Assembly: GCA_022457155.1 (NCBI GenBank)
Contig: JAJGOT010000136.1
Coordinates: 433,501 to 497,500 of the forward strand
DNA from: Cladopsammia gracilis
Lineage: Eukaryota; Cnidaria; Anthozoa; Scleractinia; Dendrophylliidae
Direction: 5' to 3'
DNA length: 64,000 nt
A program made the translations under genes and the position numbers. Shown here in pieces: positions 1 to 11,700 of this stretch (position 1 is its first letter; each line of letters starts with the position of its first letter). The notes beneath the pieces are model-generated. The model had not been told where the DNA came from, did no database searches, and saw nothing but the letters and a program-made list of their open reading frames with translations.

Positions 1-777
1 CTAGCGCTGTTCGTTATTTTGTTTGTGACCTTTCTTACGTGAATTCGACCTCCTTTATTGAACAGTCTAATTTGTAATCGCTGAATCACTTTGACAACAG
101 AGCGTCCTTAGCATAATATTATGATAATTTAGTACATTTGTTGTCACACAGTCTAAGAAACTATAAGGACTCCTAAGGCCTCCGGTATTTCAACGGATTT
201 GAGCCGTTGGAATTTTCATAATTTCGAAGCGAAACGAGACTTGTGCTTGTGCTTATGCGGGCGTCATTTTACAGTCTGCTTCTCGGAGTGTAAATGTACT
301 CATGAAAGGTCTAAAAAGGTAGCCAGCGAAGGTTGAAGATGAAGTAAAGCTAAATGATTAGTACTCGTACCATAAAAAAAGGTCAGAAAATAGCGAGAAA
401 GGCGACGGTTGATTTCGAACTAAAAATATAAACAAAGCCGTAAACACACAGCAGGACAGTCGCGTGCTGAGTAGACTTAGTTGATTTGAAATTGAGTACA
501 TTGTAGCTGTGGTTTTGTGAGCGGGGAATATTTCGCAGGTTCTGTTCGTGCGTGTTAGATTCAATAGGTAAAGGCAAGCAAATACGGATATAGCCGACAT
601 TGTTTTCGAATGGCGAAAAGGTTTATTGATTCCACGATTCACGCGTCTACCACGCGACGCCAATCGAAAATGCGAGGGTTTCGACCCGTCTGAGAAGTTA
701 AGCGGCCTTGAGAACAAACTGTAGAATATAGAGCCTGAAATGAAAGATATCATGTAAAAGCGAATAGAATACTAAAT
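1..777. other. No recognisable gene
   Basis: This stretch is downstream of the receptor. It holds an open minus-strand frame of 131 codons (358-753) with no recognisable domain, low complexity in places and no start or splice support. I do not call it a gene. Confidence 0.5.
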
Positions 778-958
778 ACACCTTATTCCAAAATGGTGGC
801 CAATTTATTATTCTTTTATATGTATGTTAAATAGCCCTTGTTGCCTCGTCAGCATGTGTAAAATACAACAGAATTTTCACGCGAAAATGAGGCAAAGAGG
901 GCTAATTAAAATGCATACAATAGAATAATCAATTGCCCGCCATTTTGGAATAGGGTGT
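778..958. repeat. MITE-like element with inverted termini
   Basis: The ends are reverse complements with few mismatches: acaccttattccaaaatgg at 778 and ccattttggaatagggtgt ending at 958. It is about 180 bp and has no coding capacity. Confidence 0.7.
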
Positions 959-2984
959 ACTACCAACTGACTTCCAACCTCAATGGCGTCTGTGAAAAAT
1001 GAGCTGCTTGCGGGTCGCCGCCGTTTGATAACACAGTTTGCTTGAAGAGCATGCCGGGAAGATGGTAATATCCTCCTTTTAGTAGACCCTCGGCGACTGG
1101 GCCACTTACGTCACGTTCGTAAAATGGCCCTTCGTTTAAAGAGCAAAATCCAACAATGGATGGTTGACGTGTCGAAGAGCTTCGACAAATAGAGATTCTC
1201 AATTGAACTACTTAGTAAAGTCCAGCTCAAAATTTTTATTATTCTTAAAAAAAGAGCTATTAATCTAAGGAGATGTTGGACAATTTGACGTAAGAAAATC
1301 CGTTAAGTTATTATATCCACCTCTTAGTAAGCCTTAGTAAACCTTTGTATTAGCTATAAAGGTTTTTGCGACACCAATGGGTATGGATTTTGAGTTATTT
1401 TGGTCTGAAATAGGATATCAATTTTGACCATTTTTGGTCTGAAATAGGGTATGTTTGTGTACTTTGGTCTGGAAATGGGTATGGTTTTACATACATACAT
1501 AAACTTTATTAAAGTGTCAAAAATATTTAGCTATTTAGTTTTATAGCAGAAGCTACGTTTTTATCATTATTTATTGCTTGAGAAGTCCGGTTGATTAGCA
1601 TCGGCAATTTAAAGCCCTTCCCTGAGCCCTTCTCAAATGTTTCACGCAAGCCACAGCAGTTCCTGGATCTCGGGTCAGCAGCGACTATGTATCTTTTGGT
1701 CTGAAATAGGGTATGAAGCCACTAATGCTATAATTGACCACAAATGCAATAAAGCCCTCAGATGTAATAAGGATTGACCACAAATGTAATAAAGGCCTTC
1801 TCTGATTCGCCTTAAGGAAATTATTAATTCCCCAAAGTGGCATTTGGCGTGGCTTAAATTTAATCCAGCACCGCTTGGCTGGTTTGAGATAATCGGTATT
1901 GCCTGGCGCACTTGACAAGCTCACACACCCGTATTAACGCTCTCTGCCTCAGACTAGTACTGTACGTTGTTTGAACCACACACTGCTATCGTTGACGAAG
2001 ACGTTGAAATGTTTAGTTGTTGGAATACCATGTTTGCTGTTGAAATTGTTAGTTAAAGCTTCTGATTGCATGCATTACCGCATGTGGGACTCGTATCATT
2101 TGTGCATATGCTTTTACCGAAAGGTGGGCGATTTGAACAATTAAACTTTGAACTTAATACAAATTACTTTTAAGTGGCATGCCCTCTCTCTGTGAGTTGA
2201 TTGTCACGAAACCTGTTGTACACCGGTATTCTGTCTATACGTGTAGTTTATACTGTTTCATATAGAGGTACTGCCACTGGGTGATGTTACGGAGATTTTA
2301 TTTGCCTCTGAAATGGTAGAGTAGCCAGGTGAAAGTAGTACGCAGTTTATTTGACAAAATTTTACAAAATTTGGTTGCGAGGCCCTCTTCAGTATTGTAG
2401 TTGTTTATCTGCTTCGGGATTGAACACGTGACCGATATAGTCACATGTTGTGAAAGACACGTGATGTTCTTCTTACGCCAGAGACAGCTCTGTCAAAGTT
2501 TAATGGCAAGGTGATGAAACTACCTATTTCCGGGTTGATCATGTGGCTGATGACGTGGTATACCGCTTAGACCTAAGTGAACTGAAATGAAATGACAAGA
2601 GGCTAGGATAAATAATTCCTTAATTACGTTCGTTCAGGTTGTGAAATGCGAATAAACGTTTCTTTTAACTTGACAGTATTCACTCTGAACATTACTTCGT
2701 TTACATTTTATAACTGGGCCTTGGTTCCGTACTAGAAAATGTGCCCCCCCGCCCTCCCCCAGGCTCAGAAACTCAAAAAAAGCCCAGGCTGAATAGGGTT
2801 AAGGCTTTTACAACGTAAAAAAATAAAAAGTAGCGTGCAGAAAAGAGAAGGTTATTGTTTCCTAGTTGCTATATGTGTTCGGACGGTATCCAGAATTTGG
2901 GGTGAAATTATGGTCTTGGAAATGAACGCTCCACTTAATATTATCGCGGAAATTAACGCTCACAAAAAATTAACGTGACAAATT
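959..2984. other. Intergenic sequence with short direct repeats
   Basis: No gene is recognised. The motif tttggtctgaaatagg recurs at about 1400, 1435 and 1697, with a variant near 1463. No exon or RNA gene could be supported here. Confidence 0.5.
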
Positions 2985-3222
2985 AAAAACACGCATTTTT
3001 ATTAAAAAATGGCTTGCCCTCATGCTACTTAAGACGTCATATCTTGTTACTATAGCAACCGATGGTTGCCAAACTTTACCAAGACGTGCTAGAAGGACAA
3101 ACGAACAGCTACTTAAGACGGCATGCGCTAACAATAAATGCTCTTGAAAAAATCCGAGAGAAACCTTAAGGGGGGCATCCACTCCCCCCCACCCCCACCT
3201 CCCTTGTAAGTCCGAGGGTTAA
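2985..3222 (+). repeat. Truncated TTAA-type MITE, same family as 6830-7369
   Basis: It shares long stretches with the copies at 6830 and 31360, including the gacgtcatatcttgttac segment and the end tccgaggg followed by TTAA at 3219. The left part is missing. A poly-C tract precedes the right terminus as in the other copies. Confidence 0.65.
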
Positions 3223-3517
3223 GGCTATAATCGTAAATCCTTTAGTTGCTGTATAATTGCGAGTATAATTGTATAATTGCGAGTTCGCGTTTTACATCCC
3301 TATTGAACTCTTAGAAATGCAAGTCCTAGATTTCGAGACTCGGGGAAATTAAATTTGCCGAGAAGCAGATTTTGAAACCTGTATTTGCTTGCTTACGAGC
3401 GAACTTATAACATGGAGCCATCCTCATTATTATATACATTGTATGAAGTGTGGTGTCCCTGTGTTGTGGATGTATCCATGTCAACATTCTACTACATTAA
3501 GAATAAGAAAAGACTTT
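3223..3517 (-). other. Presumed 3' untranslated region
   Basis: This follows the receptor stop codon. I see no clear AATAAA on the minus strand within it, so the polyadenylation site is undetermined. Confidence 0.35.
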
Positions 3518-3891
3518 CTAGGCATCGGAATTGCCTATTTCTTCATAGACCTCTTCCTCTTGTCTTGCGTTTTCACCATCATGTCCCACATTGTAGTACC
3601 CGGGAGCTGCGTTTTTGCCTTGTAAAGACTGGTACTCAGGGAGTACACGTGACTGACCTTCTGAAAGCCTGGGGCGGAGTTCCATATATGAACGTGGCTC
3701 AGACACGTGCTGATCACGTGGTGGTTCATGCCAGGCACTTTGATCGGACGTGTTAGCATCTAAAGTGTTCGTTTTGTCAGGCAGTTCTCGTCTTTTCCAC
3801 CGTATCAACAGTCCAACTATGATCGCGATAAGCAATATTACAACAACACAGGACAAAGCGATGAAAGGAACACGGAAGGTATCCACTTGAT
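3518..3891 (-). CDS. Last exon: transmembrane helix and cytoplasmic tail
   Basis: The exon enters in phase 1 (acceptor ttataacag) and runs to a TAG stop at 3518-3520. About eight residues lead to a hydrophobic helix of roughly 22 residues, then the stop-transfer RWKRREL. The tail of about 95 residues has four tyrosine motifs in order: YMEL, YQSL, YYNV and VYEEI. YEEI is the classic Src-family SH2 ligand and YxN fits Grb2 SH2; both are established preferences. The paired YxxL/V sites are spaced more widely than a standard ITAM. Confidence 0.9.
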
Positions 3892-4114
3892 CTGTTATAA
3901 AAAAGAAATAAATATTAAGAATGCAAATACAATTTTGAATAACAACCCTTAATAACCTAAAGTGCTTTAATTACTGGAGTGCCTCATGTAGAAAATTGCT
4001 GTTTGATTGGGTATGGGGATTCATATACAAATTGCCCATTCCTTTTGCTACCTTAATAGGCAATCTTTTAATAAAAATTATTACTTTAACATTTACATAA
4101 ATATACATATATTT

Positions 4115-4202
<88 letters not shown>

Positions 4203-5743
4203 GACAGTCTGATCAACTGATTCGACTTGGCATTTTATTACTAGCTAGTTTCGTACCGCACAACTTGTACGGCACTCATCAGATAAAATTGCCGAATACA
4301 AAGATTAATCTTTGTATTCGGCAATTTTATCTGAAAATATGTTTCTTGTAAACGATAAGCTTAAGTTGCTGCTCAAACCTACAAAATAAAAAAAAATTCC
4401 CACGCACGCAAGCAAAAAACGGCAAATCGACAAAAGAACACTAAGCTTTAATATTTTGAAACTGATATCAACAACAGGAATATATTTTCATTTAACATTG
4501 GCTTGGAAAGGCTTACATGCAGCGATCAATGACAATCAAAACAACCTCGATATGTTATTTGTGAAGTTCACTGAACTGAAGGTTTAGCTATTAGTGGAAA
4601 GCTCAAAAATTATGGATCCCAAAGAGAAAACAATGGCTTTCAAACTGAGGAATTTTCGATTGAAATTCACTGAACTGGAGTTTATAAATGTTCCTACAAA
4701 CCTAAGATAACTTCTAAATAAGACGGATTTTCACAGTGGAATTAAAAAGCAAGGCTTAAGCTTATAGCTTTGTTGTTTAGGATAATTATTTTACGCCGAT
4801 ACCATTTATACACTTTATCGTGTTTTGGAATACTTTTGTACCGGATGCAGTTTAAATTCTGATTATGTGTCCAAGCAAGGATGATCAATTAGCAAGAAGA
4901 AAATGAAGCTAACAAAAATTATAGGTTTATGGTTAAACAAATTATTTGCATGGAATGATCAAACAATTCAGTCTGTTCCATCAAACAAATCAAACTCTCA
5001 GAACTGTAGGCTTAAAAAACAATGAGCTTAGTTTTCATACAGAACTTAAAATGTAGAGAAGTACAGGCTTCACTGTACACTTCAAAGTAAGTGGATAAAG
5101 TCGAAAACATTTTCAGAAGCTAAGTTTCTGGAACTAACCTTTATTCCAATTGAAAATTCTTGACAAGAAGGCAATCTTTGAATCCAACATACGCCATAAA
5201 AATTTTTGGCTTTCAAACTTTCCTCGTACATTCATGTTTGCGGCGGCAGATTCCGGACACAATTTTCTGGATTTCCCATTCAAAGAACTTTTGAATCATT
5301 GAATATATTTTCTTCTTTCAGCTGATAAATTCCAACTGACGAATTTCAAAGCTCTAAAACTTTTCATCACTTTCGTTGAACCCGTGAATTTGTCAGTGCA
5401 GCTTTGTCAGTGGCATCGTGTAAAGTTCATTCTTTCAGCCGCTTTGATTGGTTTTCCCGGTCATATGATGAACGTTATGAGAACAAGCTACTTGATCGGC
5501 ACAAAACTACAACAAATTTCTCTCTTTCCAAACGCTTTTCATAGTTATTTCATAAAAGCAATAGAACACATTTTCTATGAGTTTACCGGCGTGATAAACC
5601 CACTTGGGATGTTGGGAGAACAGTCGAAAAGCTGGTAAATCACTTGCCTGCGGCTCGTGATTTACAAGCTTTTCTCCTGTTCTCCCAACATCCCGCGTGG
5701 GTTTATCTCGCCGGTAAACTCATAGAAAATGTATTCTATTGCT

Positions 5744-5796
<53 letters not shown>

Positions 5797-8700
5797 GGTG
5801 CTGCCTGAGTCAGTTTACGTTATATATATATATATATATATACATATATAACGTAAACTGAACGCCTATACTGTCAGTTGAGAGAAACGTTTTTAAGAAA
5901 ATGCAGATTTTCGGTAAAAGGATGAGGGAATTAAAAGTTAGAAAGGGAATAAAATGAACAGATCTCAGTGATCAGAAAGGAAAGGGTGTAAACATATACT
6001 GCGACTCAATATTCAGTTTGAATTGACGATGTGTGTACAAAATGGCTTTCCACCTACTAACCTTCACGCATTTGTGTCACTGCATGAATCGTTAACCACC
6101 CGAAATTGCGGCAATACTAGTGTCGAAGTTTACACCAGGGTTATACAAACATATAGTGTCACCTTCCGAACACGGATGATCACTCAAATAATGTGTGTAA
6201 TGCGAACAAATACAAAAACTTTAAAGAGCAAAAACACTCACCGTCTCCTTCTTTCGCCTTTTCTGCAGCTTTCAATGACTTTTGAACCTCTGTTAGAGTA
6301 ATTCTGTAAGTTGTCGAACCAAAGGTATTGGAAGCATTACAAACATAAACCCCATAATCCGTTGCACGTCGAGGTGTGACAATAAGATTGTTGTTCAGTG
6401 TTTTAATGTCTTCACTGTCTAGTATTCGCCCATGTTTGGTCCACAAGTAAGTAACTGGGAAGTCGCTGATTGCATGGCAAAAAAGTGAACATAGTGTCTG
6501 CTTTACACACATGACTGATGCTGGACAATTTTCTTTTGATATCATAGGTGGTACTGTAAAACATAAACAAAATACAAATTACTCAGTGACTTAATTAACT
6601 GTTCGTTATGGTGTAGATTATTTGAGGATATCCTGAAACAATAAAAATAATACTTAGTTTCGTATTTGCATTGTATTCAATATAACTAATGAAATTATAA
6701 TAACCTGATTGTTCTATTGACTCTGCCAATAATTTATGTCCAGATTATGAACACTGTAGTAACCCGTTACAGTCTTTAATTTTAATGAGTTCAGTCGTTG
6801 CTAGTTCAGTGTTTTAATCAATATCCACATTAACCTTCGGACGTACACGCAAACGTATACCCCCACCCCCCCCCCCCCCCCCCCTTTGATTTTTGCGGTG
6901 GTACAATATTTCGAAAATATTTTACATCTAATAGATAGCCTGTGATGTACTCTACAAGATAAGGTAAATATTATAGTTTGTAGCGCTTCTGGGAGCCCTC
7001 GACGTCATCCAAAATGGCCGACAATATGGCTGCCATCTTGGATTTTACTGAAAATTCAACTTTATCGGGAAAATGCGGAAATTGGCTAGAGTTGCAAAAT
7101 ATGATGCAATTAAACATTTTGCTGCTTTCGGTAGCATTTTATGCTTTTTCACTGAAAAAGGTGAAAAACACGTATTTTTATTCAAAATGGTTTGACCTCA
7201 TGCTATATATGACGTCATATCTTGTTACCGTATCAACCGGTTGTCGCCAAGCTTTTACAAAATGTGTTAAAAGGATGAACGAACAGCTACTGAAAACGGC
7301 ATAAATACTCGTGAAAAAATCCGAGAAACCCTCCCCCCCCCCCCCCCCCCTTGTACGTCCGATCGTTAACTGAACGAAGATATCATTTCCTTGAGGCACC
7401 ATTTACGGTAAGCACATGACGTCTTTAGTAGCTGTTCGTTTATCCTTAAGACACATTTTGGTAAAGTTTGGTGACAACTGGTTACCATGGTAACGGAAGT
7501 ATGACGTCATAAGTTCTATTTTCACCATTTTTCGGTGAAACAAAAACATACAAATGCTACCAAAAGCATCGAAATGGTTAGTTGCATCTTATTTTGCATC
7601 CAACTCTAACAAAAAATAATTGCAATTTTCGCAATTTTTCGATGGATTTGAATTTTTAGTAAATTCAGGAGGGCGGCCGTCTTGGCGGCCATTTTTGATG
7701 ACGTCATGGACCCCCAGCAGCGCCAAAACCTATAATATTTACCTTATCTTGTATAGCACATCATAGGCTATCTATTGGATGTAAAATATTTCTGAATATT
7801 GCAACATTGCAAAAACTCAAGGGATGGGTTTCAACAGCATGGCGAGTATAAGTTTGCATGAACGTCCGACGGTCAGTAGCCACGCACCTCTTCAGAACCT
7901 CTAATTTCATTGGACCTGGTTATCACGCACATGTATTGTTTTCAGGGCTAGGATCCACTGTTCTGTTGTTTGTTCTATTGTTTTCTCAGCCAATCTTGTG
8001 AGGCGTTCAGAGAGGTGCGTACCGCCTCCCGAGGGTTAAATTCAAATTGCGCGAGTTCACAGGTGGCAACAGTGTATGTAGCTTATGATTGCAATTGTTC
8101 TGAATGTCATTATACAGCTTGTTGGTTAACTCCTGGCGACGAGAGTGCAGAGAAGCCCTGACAAAGCTAAAGCTTCTTTTTATGGGTAAAAAGGAAAAAT
8201 TATGCGCATAGCACGTCTTTCAATCGATTTCAGTTTGTAACAAACATATATGATCAGGCTATCATGAAGCACCGGACAAGGATATTCGGTGATTGAACGT
8301 AGACGTGTACAGTAAAACTGCACTGATACCCCATTACCTACTTACCCGCGACTATCAGGTTGGTAGCTGTACGCCTTTCTCCATATTTGTTTGACGCTAC
8401 GCATTCATAAATACCTCTATCACTTGGAAGAGCACCTTGAATAGCAAGAATGCGGCCATTATTCTTGAGCTGTGCCCGCGGTATGTTAGAGCCCCCATTT
8501 CTACTCCATGTAACTGTAGGCTCCGGATCGCCGCTGACCACGCATGTCAAGATCACCATTTCGCCGACCGCAAAGATTTGTCTTTCGGGTAGTTCTTGAA
8601 GAACAGGCCTCTCTAAGTAGTAGATAAGCGATGGAATTAACCGCGATAAGGTGTAGTTGTGGAATAGCAAGGCATAGCTATGGTATAGCGAGGAATAATT

Positions 8701-11700
8701 CTTTGGAATATCCATAAAACAACTATGCTATTTGACAAGTGACAGTGGATACGTAAGACCTTTTTTATGTAAATAAATGTCTTCCTCGTCGTTCCAAAAT
8801 GGCAACAACAGAGACGCTTGAACATACCCCTCTTTTACTAGGGTGGCAGGAATCCATAAAAACATACATAAGAATTCTTACACAACCCTTTAAGTTGTTT
8901 TCGTCCAGGGCAAACTTCATACAAGGGCCCGCTATTTTGTGTTTTAAACTAAAGCAGACAAAACCAATGAAGCGATCGTATTTTTTAAACCCTATTTCAA
9001 GAGCGGTTTTCTCTTCTGGGGCCCCCTCCGTTACATGAAGAATATTAAAGCTAAGGCTTTGAAACTTGGAGAATTTTATAGTATACGTTCAAAACTGTCT
9101 AAATAAAGGTAGGTCGCGTAAATTTATGACATCATATGAATGGAATAAAACAAAAAAAATAACTTACTGTCTTGTTCTGTGGTGACAACAATAGGTCCAC
9201 TAACATTCCCACCTCCCTTTGCAGTAGAAGCAAAGACGGTAATGTAGTACTTGGTATATTCATTCAGACCCGTCAGCGTTGTTTGAGTAGCCGGGGCATT
9301 AACTACCTTGAATTGTGGACTGCCATCAGGTAAAGCCAGGTAGGTAACTGTGTAACTAAGTATGATGCCATTTTGATCAGCTGTTGGAACATTTCTCCAT
9401 TGTACAAATATACTGGTAGGGCTTGCGTGGTGTCCCTGAAAGCCATCTGGGGGAGCGTTTGGTTCTATTAACCAGAAAGACAGAAATATGTTTTTTTTAT
9501 CGACTGTGAAAATGTACATTAGCTTGAATAGAAGAATAAATCAAGAAAAGAAGAACGGGAAGACGACAAAGAAAAGAAGTATGAGCAAAATTCAATTTGT
9601 CTCCTCTGCGCTAGACCGCATTAATTGCTTGAAATTCTTTAAGAACTGTCTTCTTATATAGTAAAATATACCGATAACTCTAACAGACAGGAAAACACAA
9701 AACGGTTGGACATACTATATGCGGTCGGTCTGTGAGCCGTTTCTCTTATTTGCGTTTCGAGGAAAATCAATGTGCGAAATTCAGCGATCGATGATTACAA
9801 TTGCAAGGTTAAATTGAAATTAATAAGCTTAACAATCCAGCGTAATCGGACATTAGGGAACGGTAAGTATGCATCCATTTTACAATTATTTTTTATAGTT
9901 TTCTCGTCTTTTTAAAAGCTCTTTTGACACGGCGGACACGCTAGTTACAGTATGCGTGGGATCTTGCACGCTAAGTGTACTGAGTCAACTCGCACGCTAA
10001 GTGTGCTGTGTCATCACGCACGCTGGCTTTTATTTTCGAAGGTTAACATGCTTCTTTGTTCCACAACTCACACCACATTGTTCGATTGCACACGCTTCAT
10101 TGTTTTTAGTTTGTCCTACGGAACAAAAGAATTTGTTAATGAAGTGTGCTTCTGGACACACTTTAAGCGTGCCAAAACCAGTTTCTTATGTTTTGAAGTG
10201 GAAGCGTGTTGTGAGCGTGTCAGCACATTTATCCCTGTTTCCCGTGAAAGGAAATTTTTACCCTCACAGGTAGTTCAAGTTAAACACGAAGTTCCGGTAT
10301 AAAAGGAGCCTGGCCTGGCCATTCTCACCTCCAGTCGTCAATCAACTACTGAAGCATGAACAACTCACAAAAACATGCGTCATTACTAAGACCATTGCTA
10401 ACACAATTTGAAAAATTTTGTGAAAGTTATATCAGAAGTCTTTATGAACTATTTTTTTTTTTTTTTTTGCTTAGGTAAAATCTTGGTTGAATTAGATTTT
10501 TCAAGCAAATTGTATTTAAAGGACGCGCAGACGACTTAATTTACATTTCACACCCACGAGGTGTGAAATGGGGGAGGAGCTAAGCCTTTTATACTCGAAC
10601 TTCGTGTTTAAAGAAATTATGCTGTATCACTGTTGCTAACGTTTCCAATAAATGCGTTTTTCTGTTCAACGACAATCGCGTTTTAAAAACTTACCGTCTT
10701 CATCGGTGTTGACAATAATAGGTTTGCTCACATTTCCATCTCCCTTTATAGTAGACGCAAACACTTTGATACTGTAGTTGGTGTATTCATTTAGACCTTG
10801 CAGTGTTGCTTGCATTGTTGGAGCATACACGATGTTGGTTTGTGAACTGCCATAAGGTAACGCCATGTAGGTAACTGTGTAACTTCGTATAATACCATTT
10901 TGATCTGCTGGTGGAATATTTTTCCATTTAACCAAAATACTGGTAGAGCTTGTGTTGTGCCCCTGGACATTAGCTGGAGGAGCGTTTGGTTCTGGAAAAA
11001 GAGTATAAAGTGATATCACTTCTTTTAGAAACAGCGTATATACAAAAAGGGGTAAAACCTGCTTAGCATTGAAAATGTTTTTAAAAGTAGCTAGTAAAAT
11101 TTGAATTCTTCTATTTCGTGATAGAATTCGAGTAAAACAAAGAATATTTATAAAAGTCAAGGTCTAACTTACGCAGTTTCAAGAAAAGGTTCCACGTAAT
11201 CGATACCTCTTGACTTAAATTATTGCTTCTATTTTAACCATAGCTTTACTTTAGTAAATTACAGAATTAGAACGGCAAATGAATCACTGCCTTTCTCTGT
11301 GCTCATACCAAGATGAACATAATCTTGAGTGATAGCAGTAGCATATATAGAACGACGTAGGTAGCATGTGCAATTGTTCGTATATATTTTTTATTATTTT
11401 TATTTCTTGTCTTGTTTTCTGGTAATATAAAATACAATAAAAAATAATCAACTTACTGCCTTCATCTGTGATAACAATGATATCCATGCTCGCATTTCCA
11501 TCTCCCTTTAAAGTAGAGGCAAACACTGTGATGCTGTAGTAGGTGTATACATTCAGACCTTTTAGGATAACAGCACTCGTGGGAGCCTTTACTACCTTGT
11601 TCAGTGAACTGCCACCAGATAACGCCCTGTAGGTAACTGTGTAACTTAGTATAATACCATTTTGATCACCTACTGGAACATTCCTCCATTTAACCATAAT

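Noticed and set aside
358..753. 131-codon minus-strand frame as a gene
   Set aside because: No domain, low coding character and no splice or promoter support.
3518..3700. Canonical ITAM or ITIM in the tail
   Set aside because: The two YxxL motifs are separated by 14 residues rather than 6 to 8, and the -2 positions do not fit the ITIM rule.
3971..4351. Open frames of 81 and 114 codons across the TA microsatellite
   Set aside because: They are mostly alternating Tyr-Ile from the TA repeat.
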